Below, one piece after another: positions 31,900 through 42,839 of a stretch of DNA of 64,000 nt. Under the pieces are notes generated by a model. It was not told where the DNA came from and made no database searches. It was given only the letters and a program-made list of their open reading frames with translations. Positions within the stretch are counted from its first letter, which is position 1, and each line of letters starts with the position of its first letter. Origin of the DNA: Isoetes taiwanensis (lineage: Eukaryota > Streptophyta > Lycopodiopsida > Isoetales > Isoetaceae); assembly GCA_021234155.1 (NCBI GenBank), contig JAJEKV010000102.1, positions 1,362,456-1,426,455 of the forward strand, given 5' to 3'. Made by a program: the position numbers and the translations under genes.

Positions 31900-32814
31900 C
31901 ATACAGGTTTAAACATTCATACAGTAAACCTGCATCCTCGCATGCTGAAAAAAATTGCTGCAAATGTGGTACCTTGCTCATGTTGTGTATATGCTGAAAT
32001 CATCACAGTCCATGACACTACATCTCTATCCAACAACTTGTCAAAAATCCTCTTTGCATCCTCCAAGCTTGCACACTTGGAATGATGTGGCATACTTTTA
32101 AGACGCTCAAGAATGTTATTTGGTCTGGCATTATGCCCTGCTGCTGCATGTTCTCAAAGCACTGCAGGGCAGAATGACCTTCCTGCTGTATCGTGCTAGG
32201 ACAACCTTGTTGAGCATATGCTGCCATTATCACATTCCATGACACAACATTAGCCCCATTTATTTCAGAGAAAATTCTAACTGCACTTCCTAAACACTGA
32301 CCCTTACCATACATGTTGACGAGAGCATTCCCTACTACAGTATTGGATGCCAAGCACATATATAAGGCATAGGCCTGAATCAGCTTACCTTGTACTACAT
32401 CTCCTGGACTGGTGCAAGAACTAAGGACTCTACTAATAACCAAACCATCAGGCTCCATGCAATCTATTTTCATGTGCCAAAATAGCAGCACAACCTCACT
32501 GCGCCTACCAAATCTTGCATAAGCTGAAAACAACGCAGCCCAAGAGACTAGAGTACGCTCATATTGCATCAAATCAAAGACTTTGCAAGCATTTTCTACA
32601 CTTTTGCATTTTCCATACATCTCAATAAACTTATTTTGAATGTCTGAGCCATGATCTTGCCCAGCTGTGATGCTCTGACTATGTACGAATTTGACCTGGG
32701 GGAGATCCCATGCATTTTGAGAGCACGAAGTGAGTGTGCTGCATTTTGGCTTCTGCTAAAGGTGTGCTTTGCGAAGCTGGCAAATGACTTTGTCAGGAGA
32801 TCGTGGCAGTCCAT
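31900..32814 (-). pseudogene. PPR gene fragment inside the MULE
   Basis: Frame 32620-32018 reads 'MYGKCKSVENACKVFDLMQ', 'TLVSWAALFSAYARFG', 'NTVVGNALVNMYGKGQ' and 'VVSWNVIMAAYAQQG', which are PLS-type PPR motifs. It is joined through frameshifts to 32814-32596 upstream and to 'KCASLEDAKRIFDKLLDRD' with 'VVSWTVMISAYTQH' downstream (about 32090-31950). The fragment lacks a proper start and end, differs from the neighbouring gene at 29.3-31.1 kb, and lies entirely between the MULE ends. It is therefore best explained as host sequence captured by the element. Confidence 0.75.
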
Positions 32815-33243
32815 AAGAAAACCTCATAAGGCAAAATAGAAATCAGAAGTTGGCACTTGACTTCGCCATTAAATTAGTGTTAGAACATGAACTGATGCCA
32901 TCACTTGTACTAGATGAGCTTTGGCAAATCGGGCTTTAAGCAAAGTTCTACTTTCTTTGACTCAGGTTTAATTACAGAATACTTGTGAGGTTGATCCCAC
33001 GGTATTACATCATTGGCCATATGGATGAAGATCACCTTAATTCAATCTGAATACACACATGGCGTCCGGAAAATAATTCATGAATGCCAAATTTGGTTCG
33101 GTACGCTTGAAATTTGTTGCTTGGCTGCTGAAACATGCATATCAATGCTTGATCATATTTAAAAAACAGAAATTCCTTTACAGCAAGTTTCAGAATTCCT
33201 TTATACAAAGTCATGAACATTCAACTGGAAACAAGGACATACC

Positions 33244-34548
33244 TTATTCAGCAATTGAATTCCTGCAGCTTTTGCGATTATGTCGTGCATACTGCCCACA
33301 TCGTGAGCATCTGAATGGGCGCAATTCTCTGAAATGATCTTCTGTACGGATCCGCTTCTTTTTTGGCCTTCCTGGTGGTTTACGTGTTGCCGGAGGTTTC
33401 ATATCCACTTCCTCCTCCTCTAACACATCTTCAAAGGGAAAAATGGCACCCTCATAAGCATCACACCATGATAGAGAATAACCTATGTTAGCAAACTCTT
33501 GTGGTTTTCTCTTCAACCATAATATTGCTCCTATTGCATGAGCACAAGTTATTCCCCTGTGCTGCCAAGAACAACAAGTGCATGTCTGATTTTCTAAATC
33601 CACAACTCGTCTATGCTCCGGTGTGATCACTTCAAATACAATGCCATTTGATAGCAAAATTCTATACTGTCTGGCACGATTCACCGCTTCAGCTATGTGC
33701 TTCTCTTCCTCAGGCACCAATCTCAGAGAAGCATTTTGTCCTGCATTATACCATTCTCGTCTAGCTTCATTCCCCCTTTTGTGAAACCTGTCCATCAATG
33801 CATGCCTAATATCTATAAGCATTGCAATGATGGATTTTTCTCTTGCATCAAGTGGAAGCGAATTCAGTGATTCTGCTATGTTTGATGTGAGATGGCCAAA
33901 ACGTTGACCCAGAAAGTATGCGGTAGCCCATGTACTAGGTGGAGCAGCTTGCATTAACCAATCTGTTGCATCATTATTAACTCTTCTGATATTACAAACC
34001 TGCTCATCATATTCTGTAACAGTGTTGGCTCTAGCTGCATCCCAGAAAAAGTGTAGGAACTCTGTATTGTTGCATTTCTTTTTCAAGTTTGCTTCAAGAT
34101 GCCTCATGCAATAAGCATTTGCATTATTAGGAAAAACAGCAAATAGTGCCTCCTGCAATCCCTTATCTCTATCTGACACAAATGTAAGATTAGGATGTAC
34201 TTCTAGACAGTCTCGTAATTGCATCAAAAACCAAGTCCAGTTCTCTGTATTCTTGTTATCAATAACTCCAAATGCAACAAGATAAAGACCTCCTGTAGCA
34301 TCAATTCCTGTAGCACACATTAAGTGACCAAGGTGTTTACTTGTAAAAAAAGTGGCATCCAATCCCAAAAACGGTCTGCAACTCGAAAACCCGGTTAAAC
34401 ATGCACCATAAGCAAGAAACAATCTATAGAAACGTCCATCAATCTCTTCAAGTACTATTTTACTTCCTGGATTAGTTTCTAATAATTTCTGACAAAAGGC
34501 ATGAAGCTTTCTATATGCTCTCTTGTGATCTCCATTAATTGCGTTCAT
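33244..34548 (-). CDS. MULE transposase, catalytic part (434 aa)
   Basis: It carries the MULE DDE core: 'FLGLDATFFTSKHLG' (first Asp), 'LTFVSDRDKGLQEAL' (second Asp) and 'LTSNIAESLNSLP' (Glu region). These are followed by a SWIM zinc finger ('CTCCSWQHRGITCAHAIGA') and a C-terminal CCHC knuckle ('RCSRCGQYARHNRKSC'), with a basic 'GRPKKKR' nuclear signal between. Transposase cuts the element at the terminal inverted repeats in the nucleus. The frame begins after a frameshift near 34555; the true N-terminus is encoded at 34549-35000. Confidence 0.9.
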   Translation of the reverse strand: MNAINGDHKRAYRKLHAFCQKLLETNPGSKIVLEEIDGRFYRLFLAYGACLTGFSSCRPFLGLDATFFTSKHLGHLMCATGIDATGGLYLVAFGVIDNKNTENWTWFLMQLRDCLEVHPNLTFVSDRDKGLQEALFAVFPNNANAYCMRHLEANLKKKCNNTEFLHFFWDAARANTVTEYDEQVCNIRRVNNDATDWLMQAAPPSTWATAYFLGQRFGHLTSNIAESLNSLPLDAREKSIIAMLIDIRHALMDRFHKRGNEARREWYNAGQNASLRLVPEEEKHIAEAVNRARQYRILLSNGIVFEVITPEHRRVVDLENQTCTCCSWQHRGITCAHAIGAILWLKRKPQEFANIGYSLSWCDAYEGAIFPFEDVLEEEEVDMKPPATRKPPGRPKKKRIRTEDHFRELRPFRCSRCGQYARHNRKSCRNSIAE

Positions 34549-35188
34549 TGCTATCTCTTTTGCCCTCGTAGTTTACATTGTATGTAATAGTTACACCAGC
34601 TTCTCTTCGAAAATCATCTATTAGCTCTGCTGGTTTATAATGCGGATGCTCCCTAAACTTCTCTTAATATTTCCTGGCCAACCAGCTTGCAGAAGCTTCC
34701 TTGTTGCCTAATTGCTGGACACCACCACAAGTATGTTCTCCTACATCTCGAATCTCACATCTCGGTCCATAACCAATTAAAGAAGAATATAAATGCCATG
34801 CACAATCTTTTTGTGTGCATTTCACTCTGTATCTTGATTTATCAGACTTAATGACTTTAATTTCAGTGAAAGTTGCAATAGCTTCTGCCCGAACTGCATT
34901 TTTTACATCCGCCATTGAATCAAACTGTTTTCCTTTAATCAATTCCATGCTGTACAAAGGCAATTCATGTAGCATTGAAGACATTCTGACTAGAAGCAAG
35001 AAAAGGATGAAAGGAAAAGAAATCACATGCATACATACCTGTTCAATGCAAAACAGATCCTGGTGATTAATGCTAATGCTGGAGGAAATTGCAAAAACTA
35101 TTGAAGACTTGAACGATTTGATCATAAGATCATAACGATTTCCTGTGCCGAAAAGCACTTCCCGCGAAAAAAAAATAGCCGTTCTCAT
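34549..35188 (-). pseudogene. MULE transposase, N-terminal part
   Basis: Frame 35188-34664 contains 'KGKQFDSMADVKNAVRAEA', 'RYRVKCTQKDCAWHLYSSL' and 'CEIRDVGEHTCGG', the MuDR N-terminal zinc-binding, DNA-binding domain (C-x-C-x-H-type). The likely start is the Met in 'MSSMLHELPLYSMELIKG' near 34985. A stop follows 'WLARKY', then 'HPHYKPAELIDDFRREAG' continues in frame to a shift at about 34555. Compared with active MULEs, one stop and one frameshift separate it from the catalytic part. Confidence 0.8.
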
Positions 35189-35209
35189 GCATCTTGTATT
35201 TTACGGCAA

Positions 35210-35296
35210 AAATTAGGGGCAAATTTGCAATTTTTGAGAATAGTGGGGCATTTTTGCAAATACTCCAAACTATAAGGGCATTTTTAAAATTTTCCC
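35210..35296. repeat. MULE right terminal inverted repeat
   Basis: Reverse complement of 31384-31469 with scattered mismatches. The duplication TTCCTATCT follows at 35297-35305. Confidence 0.85.
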
Positions 35297-35438
35297 TTCC
35301 TATCTTATGGCTGTCACATTTTTCATAAGACACCGTTTTAAGCTCCATCAGCTCATTCTCATACATAAAACATGTCCTAAAGAAATCACTTTTTTATTGG
35401 TCAAATATAAGACATGTCATACGAATATGAGACGTGTC

Positions 35439-35496
35439 TTATAATCTAGGTTTTCCACATTCTGCTTCTTATAATCTAGGTTTTCCCCATTCTGCT
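35439..35496. repeat. 29-bp tandem duplication
   Basis: CTTATAATCTAGGTTTTCC followed by (A/C)CATTCTGCT occurs twice in a row. Confidence 0.8.
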
Positions 35497-35873
35497 GCTT
35501 CTACAATTTCAGTGTCTGCCTTTCCCTTGGATTTTGAAGCAGAACCGCTGTCTTTTGAATCAATGGCACACTGGTCATCTTCATCAGCAAGATCTTCTTC
35601 AGCTTTTTTATGTGCAACAGAGCTCAAAACTTGAATCAAATTTTCAAGGCATTGGTATAAAAAGCTTATCCCAATTTCCATGCTGTAATTTCTTGGCGTG
35701 GTCAAGAATATAATCAAGTAAGAATTAAGAATCCTTTCTCGATCTTGTTTTTTGTTTTTGAGAGTATAAAATCTCTCATCAGAGCTGCACTTCCAGAGGC
35801 TAACCTGGGCAGGCTGTTCTGTGATAATATGCTGCCACCAGACTTCGGCCCTTTTGTTCTGTGACCCGCTCAA
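35469..35873 (-). CDS. Unassigned 134-aa ORF
   Basis: A minus frame with a hydrophobic middle and a charged, low-complexity C-terminus ('AHKKAEEDLADEDDQCA', 'SASKSKGKADTE'). The tail looks like the last exon of a nuclear or cytoplasmic host protein, but no family is recognised. Part of the frame may be intron. Confidence 0.3.
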   Translation of the reverse strand: MSGSQNKRAEVWWQHIITEQPAQVSLWKCSSDERFYTLKNKKQDRERILNSYLIIFLTTPRNYSMEIGISFLYQCLENLIQVLSSVAHKKAEEDLADEDDQCAIDSKDSGSASKSKGKADTEIVEAAEWGKPRL

Positions 35874-36239
35874 ATCTGGCTAAGCCAATCCATATGTGAT
35901 CTTGTTTGCATTCTTGGGGCGCAACAGAGTTGCCCTTTGTGCCAAAACGAAGGCGTCTGCAATCTTAGGGCATCTGCAATTTCTAGACGACAGTGGCACA
36001 GATCCGGCGATAAACAACACAATACAGCAAGACATCTTAAAATTGCGGCCAAAAAGCCCTGGGATTGGCCATGTTTGGCTGTCGCATTTTGTGGTGGGGG
36101 TTTTCCCCGGGAAGAAAATGTGACACCATGTTTGTACAGATTTGAAATGAGACATGGCCTCAAAGTTACCATGGAAAAGCCATGTGTCTTATATGATGAT
36201 GTGGTCAGTTCAATAATTTTAAGACAGAAGGGTCGTGGA

Positions 36240-37370
36240 AAAAGGGCCTTAGCCTAGATATGTTACACTTCATGAAATGCAAAAAAATTGTTTGTAATTT
36301 AAAAATAAGTTACGGAGAGTGCTTAGAATATTTTACTAAAAGATGTGCTACATGTTTATTCAACAATAGAGCCTTTGGAAAACATTGTAGTAATTGTTTT
36401 TAACAAATAGTAGCAATTGGATCGAATGAAACACCATAGCAATTTTGATCAAATTAAATTGCTCTGTACATCGGAGCATGGTCTTCTATAAATTTAGCAC
36501 ACTCTTTGGTTGAGGCACCTAGCATGTTAGGATATATTAAGAAGTAGATTGATTTGTAGATAACAGTGTACGGCCACCTGTCCAATTGCCATGCCCAATC
36601 TTTGGTTGTTATAGCTCTATTTGCGGATATATGCTTGTGGAATGAGGTCTTTTGATGTTGAAAATCCGAATGACTCACAGAATGCTAGAAGAGTTTGGAG
36701 TAGGTTCAAAAGACCTTATTCTCTTGTACTCTATGAGTCAAACACGCAATTCTATATCCAATTCTCTTACGTAGCATGTTTTCTTTTATTCAACAAGATG
36801 CATTCTATATGACCATATGTACAAGCTATGAACCTACAAACTTCTATAGGTTTAAAAATGCTTCAAGTCATCTTGATGCATGAATTAATGTGCATGGTGG
36901 AAATAATCATGTGTTTCAAATTGGTTCAGAAGTAAATTTTACTTATGTCTAGCAGTGGATGGATGGATGGATGGATAGATTTAAGGTTCGCTGAGAGCCA
37001 TAGGGTGTTACAATGAACATGAATGAAGTCCAAAAAGATTAGGTAAGAAGCTCGAACAGAAATTAAAATGGGGCATGAAGCAAAAGTCGAATAGGATATA
37101 ATGGCCCAACATAAAATGAAGTATATATAGAAATTATAAATAGCAAGCTCAAACATCAATAAGATCGGTCAGTTCATCAAGAATAATGGTGGCCCATGAC
37201 AACAGTAGAAAATCCATTTACCTTCTCAGCATGGTCCTCTACTTCATCTGCAGTTCTAGATTGCTCTATAATCCTTTCAGCATCATCATATGCTTCCTTA
37301 TTGTCTTGAACCAATCTAGATAGAGCTAGAGTTTGATAATGCTTTGAAAGCCTAACTTCTACAGCTTCCA
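36240..37370. other. No recognised gene; GGAT microsatellite
   Basis: (GGAT)n lies at 36955-36978. A 64-aa minus frame at 37177-37371 is charged and helical but unassigned. Confidence 0.35.
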
Positions 37371-37892
37371 AATTTGCAAAATGGTGTCCATCTTTCCAAA
37401 GAACTAAGTGATGTTTTGTTTTTTATTGGCTTAATTCTTTCTCAAGGATATCCGACTACGGTGAAGATTGTCACACATCCCTTTTGGAGTGAATTTCCTC
37501 CACACTTTAACAGTATATTAGGACCTATTTCACTAGAACCTTATACGATATATTTGGAGATAGAAACAAAATGCCATACAATTGTTTAAAAGCTTCTTTC
37601 CTTAGTCGTCACAATGTCTTCTGTATTTTGGTGCCAGAGCTAGTCACATGATTGTAGAACTTGAATGAAACATGGCAAATTGCAGGAGCATATAATAAAA
37701 GAGCAGATATCTACAATACAGTTTCCTTTGCTCCAAAAAATCAAGTCGCTGAATTTAACAAGCAGAATCTCCCTATCTGAATCTACAGGAAAAAGGAGCC
37801 ATCAAAGGGCCCAGAAGACACAAAAAATGGGACTCCAGGAGACATTGCTCCTAATATAGGTCACCCTTTGGACCTGTAAAAAACAAGATAAT

Positions 37893-38654
37893 GTGGTACC
37901 TGAGCACCACAGATCCAACAACACTGGTACTGACTCTAGTGGGGACCCTTGCATCAAGGATACCTCAATTACGGAAGTATTTACTCCCTCAAAGAATTCT
38001 TTTGCCACCCTGGCAGAAGATCAAGAAGAAATGGACCCCTCTGAGGCACCAGCACTACAACATCACCCCATCCCTCCTGATCTTGTGCCCTCCTCTTCCA
38101 TATCCGATCCCTTCATTCTCCCAACCCCCCTTATTGTTACCCAAGTACGAGAGTTTTCGAGTCTGAAGTCTGGTCCCATGGTTAACTATTTTCCTGATGA
38201 ATATGCATATGCAGGGTTAACTACTAATTGCTTGGATGTGGCCAACCAGATGTGTACATATAGCTTTTCTAAATTGCCTGGCGCTTCCCAGCAAGAATCC
38301 ATCCAAGAAGGGGAGCTATTCTCACGGGTAAGTGCACTATCATTTGATTCCGAACAGCGGTACTCTGTTTTCTTTGACTACAATCCAGAGAAAGATAATG
38401 AAGAATGTGACTCTGCTTCAACTGATGCCCTCATCACTGATCCTCCCCCCACCCCCTCCTCAGTAAAAAAAACAAGGGGAAAATCCAAGGCCTACATCAA
38501 GGTTGAAAAAAACACCCGAAAGAAGGGGCCCTGCTGGCTCTCTCTTTCTCCCTTCTGCCTGCCTTTCTCTCTATTGATGAGAATTGTCACCTGGAACCTC
38601 AGGGGCATAAAAGGCCTGGTTAAGAGACGTAGATTTATCTCTTCCATCAGATAA
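37893..38654 (+). CDS. LINE ORF1 C-terminus fused to start of ORF2
   Basis: A 253-aa frame. The first 200 residues contain 'SFATLAEDQEEMDPSEAPA', a phrase common near the end of plant L1 ORF1, then a Pro/Ser/acidic linker and a basic stretch. The last residues, 'MRIVTWNLRGIKGLVKRR', are the classic beginning of an APE-type endonuclease, so ORF1 and ORF2 share one frame here. A TAA stops it at 38652. Function in LINEs: RNA binding (ORF1), and target nicking and reverse transcription (ORF2). Confidence 0.6.
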   Translation: MVPEHHRSNNTGTDSSGDPCIKDTSITEVFTPSKNSFATLAEDQEEMDPSEAPALQHHPIPPDLVPSSSISDPFILPTPLIVTQVREFSSLKSGPMVNYFPDEYAYAGLTTNCLDVANQMCTYSFSKLPGASQQESIQEGELFSRVSALSFDSEQRYSVFFDYNPEKDNEECDSASTDALITDPPPTPSSVKKTRGKSKAYIKVEKNTRKKGPCWLSLSPFCLPFSLLMRIVTWNLRGIKGLVKRRRFISSIR

Positions 38655-39158
38655 TACAGAGCTGATATTATGCTTATCCAGGAACATCTTCCCCTCTTTC
38701 AAACTTCCAACCTTGCAAATTGGATCAAGGAAGGTGGCTCCTCCATCTTCATTCCTGCTAGAGGTAGAAGTGGGAGTATTGCCACAATCTGGGATAGCGG
38801 GCTTAAGATTCATGAAACCTACAATAGCCCTCTCCATAACTGGCAATGCATCAAACTCACTTAAGAGAGAAATTTAGTGGGAATCATAAATTTGTATGCT
38901 CCCACTGATTCCAGAGACAGATCCCCCCTTTGGCAGGAAATCCTCTTATGGTGCTCTCAACAGCACAACACCAACGACTGGATCTTGGCCGGAAATTTCA
39001 ACACCACCCCCCACTCGGACGTCAAGCATGGGTGCAATATTAACATGACTTGTGAGGAAAAAGACAGCTAGTGTAGGCTCATCAACCAGCTCAATTTGCA
39101 TTATATTCCATCGTCGAACTCGAAGTACACCTGCAGCAATAAGAGACAAGGAGTCGTA
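38577..39158 (+). pseudogene. LINE APE-type endonuclease (ORF2) fragment
   Basis: The frame runs 'MRIVTWNLRGIKGL', stop, 'ADIMLIQEHLPLFQTS', stop, 'VGIINLYAPTDSRDRSPLW', 'DWILAGNFNTTPHSD'. These correspond to the Asn, Glu, Tyr and D-x-N blocks of the exonuclease/endonuclease/phosphatase fold (the Glu of 'LIQE' is present; 'GDFN' reads 'GNFN'). It breaks off at the LTR boundary. Confidence 0.75.
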
Positions 39159-40689
39159 TGTGACGTCCCCTACTCATATACGGTGCACTCACTGTATACA
39201 AACAGGAGTTCATCCCCCATACCAGCTCCAAGCTAATATAAGGCCCTCCACGTATCACTGCAACCTTGGAATGTTCCAGTGGGAAGAATGAAGGGGTCAT
39301 TTACCCTGTCTTCCTCAGGGCCTACCTAGCTGCGGAAGCGCAATATACATGTCAGTAGTACATACATCAATAATATATGACCACCACGAGGGGTGGCTCA
39401 CCACACAATCTGCATAGACAAAGATCAGTACATCACATAAGGGAATTCTACCCTGGCTCAGACACAGGGTTGGACTGCCAAGCTTGGTCTCCAGAGGTCA
39501 AGCAGACAGAGTGCAATAACAGTGGAGTTGGCTGGCAAAGGAACATGGCAGTTGGGTAGTCCGCTCCATCCGCCCCTCCTGTGCACACTTTGCAGAGTAG
39601 GTTGAAAAGTGTTGGAACTGGTAGCCCTGGGATGCATAGCCAAAGGGGCTATTCCCGGGTTGCATCTCCCGATTTCGATGGGGCGGTAGGGATCACTCCC
39701 TCCGAGAGATCGCATCTTGACTCAAGGTGACTAGAGGGCCACTGCCCTTATTCGACTTGAACCCAATGGAGAGTGACGCATCACTCCACGGGTGTCGAGC
39801 CCATGCCTTGCCCACACGTAGTGACAAGCCATTAGACCTAGTCCACATGGATCCTCGGTAGGCTTTACATACCAGAGGGATCACTCTCGTGAGTCAGAAC
39901 ATGAACCTCCTTGTGAGCCAGTCTGGCCCCTTCACCCACAACCTGGTGTGGCTCTTGTACACAGGCCGAATATTAATAGTGCACTAAAGGGACTAGCTAG
40001 AAGCATCAACTACTAGGCTTGTAGGCCTCTACCCCCCTTCCCAATACAATGAGTCCACAGAGATCATCCATCTATCCACATCATCACAGAACTAAAGAAT
40101 AATATCTAATCTACATCATCGAAGTTATGTTCTTTAGTTAGGGCTTGCTATCTGGGGTTCTATGTGGCTGCTATGGGCAATTCAATAGGCTAATCATGGT
40201 AACTCTATGCCCTAAGGCGGATTAGGCTATTGAATTGATTGAAAATACCCGTCCCCGGCTTGCTCCTCTTGATCCAATCGTCCATGTCATTTGTCTTGCT
40301 TGGGGATGCGTTAGGAAAGGAATCTGACAATTTGGGGCGCCAGGCGCATCTTGGGGAGTCGGGATTGACTCTTGAAGCACGCGAAACGGAGCTCGGAAGG
40401 ACTGTGGATGAAAAAGGGAAAGTTAGAGTTTGGTTGCCTTACATAGGCTAGCAGTTAGGGTTAGGGTTTCCATGACCCTTGGTGTGCCTCTTAATGGTTA
40501 ATGGTCTAAAGTGCACACATTAATAAGTGTGCGCACCCTTGCAAGTTGCCCCCTAGGGCACCACTTGCTTGGTTACACGCCGCCATTACCGTCAATTGAA
40601 TGAGCGGTACGCGTGACGTCTGCATCAAAAAGACGATCAACACCCCGATGATATCGTCTTGAGACCGTATATCGTACTGGAACGTCACA
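39159..40689 (-). repeat. 3' LTR of the chromovirus, about 1.53 kb
   Basis: Bounded by TGTGACGTCC and GGAACGTCACA, an inverted terminal TGTGACGT/ACGTCACA with TG...CA ends. The polypurine tract abuts it at 40690. It cuts a LINE frame on the left. Confidence 0.8.
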
Positions 40690-40702
40690 TTCTCCCCACC
40701 TT
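40690..40702 (-). other. Polypurine tract
   Basis: On the minus strand it reads AAGGTGGGGAGAA, immediately before the LTR's TGTGACG. This fixes the orientation of the element. Confidence 0.75.
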
Positions 40703-41546
40703 AAAAATGATGCTGTCCGCAGCATCGTGGGTCTCCCCACCTTGGAATCTTCTTGTCCTGCAACAACTTGATGCATACACTAATTTATTATTACTACACT
40801 TATACATTTATTAACATTATCTTAGGTAATACTTCAAAACATTACTATTTAACCAGTAAGTTACAACAATATTTATATTTATTCAAGTTTATCAGTTTCA
40901 TTATGTTTTCTTGGTACTCTTCGTTCCTTGCAACACATTTTAATTACGATTGTGTTGCAAGTCTTTGTAGCTCGACCCCTTTTTGCCCTCCAGAGCGCTC
41001 TATTGGCCTGCAGGTCGATACTACGTTAGTACCATTTCAGTAATTAATAATATTATGGTTATAAGGGGACCACCCATCTAATTAACTAAATGGATGCATG
41101 ACTAATCTCCCGGCGTAGGAAGAGGATGCTTCTTCCATCGTGGCCATGGAGACAGCGCCCTATAATGCCTACATGCCGCTCGTGCCTACACCCTTAGTTG
41201 CCCAAGCGTAGAGGATAGAGTCCTTCCCGTAATTGGGGCGTGAAGGATGGGGTCCTCCCCGTAGGCATTGGCTAGAGGTGCTTCCCTATCCATGCATTCC
41301 TGAATGGCCTCTTATCTCTCGAGGTCACCTACTTCCGTGGGACGGAAGTAGACCTTTTTAATCTACTTTACAGCTAATCCAAGCAGAACCGCGGTCATGC
41401 CTACAATGACATTACACCACGTTCTAGAGATCACCGTAGTGGTCCCATCATCGGTAACAACGCATGCAACCCATACCTAGCATAGGTTGCATGCGTAGAT
41501 TAACCCTACTTAAACTGCAATTAATCTACACAACCATCGACGTGCC
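40703..41546 (-). other. Chromovirus 3' untranslated region
   Basis: Between the chromodomain stop and the polypurine tract. No coding sequence is seen. A second purine-rich GGTGGGGAG-like stretch lies at about 40732-40743. Confidence 0.5.
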
Positions 41547-42839
41547 TTAGTCGATTTCTTCGGATATGATCTTGCCGTCCCATTGCTCCATGAATTCCAG
41601 GTACTGCTTTATGAGGTCCTGCTTAAGTACCCACGTCGCGTCTTCCACTGGCAAGTGTTTCCACTTGACCAAGTATTGGAGAAACTCTGATCTCCTTGTT
41701 TTCTTGATTGCTTTATCCAGGATCAAGTCTGGGACTATCTCTAGCTGCTCTTCTGTCATTTCCAACAATGTTGGCGTGTCCAAGACTTCTTCTGGATTTG
41801 GGGTAAGCTTCTTCAACAAACTCACGTGGAAGACCTTATGAATCTTGAGGTGTGCTGGCAGGTCCAGCTTGGATTGATTGCCTACTCTCTTGACTATTCT
41901 GAAGGGACTCGCCCACCTTGGAGCAAACTTCTTGCAATTTCCAATACGGAGCTTTGTCTGCTTTACCTTGATCTTGAGCCAAACATTGTCGCCAACTTCA
42001 AACTCTCTGACTGTTCAGTGCTTGTCGGCGATGCTCTTTTGTCGACTCCTTGCTGCAAGAAGATATCCTCGAACTTCTTCTACCAGCTGCTGCATGTCGG
42101 CCAACATTTGCTGCGAAACCTCTACTTTTGACATTGGATTGTGCCATGTGTCTGGAGTTAGGCATTGATAGCCGTAGTGGATCATGAACGGCGATATTTG
42201 GGATGATTCCTGCTTGGTGCTATTATACGCGAACTCCACCAAGTGAATAAATTCTTCCCACATACCCTGCTTGTTCCAAACATAGTTTCGTAGCATGTCT
42301 TCCAAAATTCTGTTGGTCCATCCGTCTGAGGATGATAGGCCGTGCTCATGGACAGCTTCGTCTGAATTGTCGTAAACATATCTTGCCAAAAGGCACTCAT
42401 GAACTTCGGGTCTCTGTCGGAGATGATCTCTCTCGGCATGCCATGGAGCCTGAAGATTTCTTTGGTGAAGAGCTTTGCTGTATCCAGAACTGTGTCTGTG
42501 GTCTTGCAAGGCACAAAATGTGCCATCTTCGACAACTTGTCGACCACGACCATCAAGGCGTCCTTCCCTCTTACTGTCCTTGGAAGCCCTGTTATGAAGT
42601 CCATGCGGATGATCGCTAATGGTTCCAATGCCCATGGAATTCGGAGCTGCTCCGCCTTTGTTTGTTGTCACAACTGGCACTCTTTGATGTAGCGAGCTAT
42701 CTGCTTCTTCATGCCTGGCCAATAATAGCTGCTTCGGATTTTGAAGTATGTCTTCATGAATCCTGCATGGCCAGCTATTGGGCTGTTGTGGGTGTCGTGA
42801 AGAATCGGCTTCCTCACTCCTGATGACTCTGGCATGCAC
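41547..42839 (-). pseudogene. Integrase and chromodomain
   Basis: Frame 42628-42182 holds the integrase core: 'IIRMDFITGLPRTVRGKDA' (Asp), 'EIISDRDPKFMSAFWQD' (Asp) and 'STAYHPQTDGPTEFWK' (Glu). Frame 42839-42015 continues the C-terminal part ('WEEFIHLVEFAYNSTKQ', 'VSQQMLADMQQLVEEVRGY'), then a stop and shift lead into 41825-41547. That last frame has 'VPDLILDKAIKKTR' and the chromodomain 'EFLQYLVKWKHLPVEDATW'. Chromodomains steer integration to marked chromatin. At least one stop (the TGA after 'KECQL' near 42668) and one frameshift (near 42330) break it. Confidence 0.8.

Larger units (their letters stand above)
31384..35296 (-). mobile_element. Complete Mutator-like element (MULE) with captured PPR fragment
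   Basis: About 86-bp terminal inverted repeats lie at 31384-31469 and 35210-35296. They share GGGAAAATTT, CCCTTATAGTTTGG and GCAAATTTGCCCCTAAT, and a 9-bp target duplication flanks them. Inside, on the minus strand, are a MuDR-type transposase (two frames) and, nearer the left end, a broken PPR gene piece unrelated to transposition. The transposase has one stop and one frameshift, so the element probably cannot move by itself now. The inverted repeats are similar but not identical, suggesting moderate age. Confidence 0.85.
37374..39158 (+). mobile_element. L1-type LINE, 5' fragment
   Basis: The right end is the chromovirus LTR at 39159, which interrupts the endonuclease reading frame. The element therefore lacks reverse transcriptase and 3' end here, and no continuation was found beyond 46.4 kb. 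The left limit is uncertain. Upstream frames near 37374-37860 have ORF1-like features. Confidence 0.6.
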
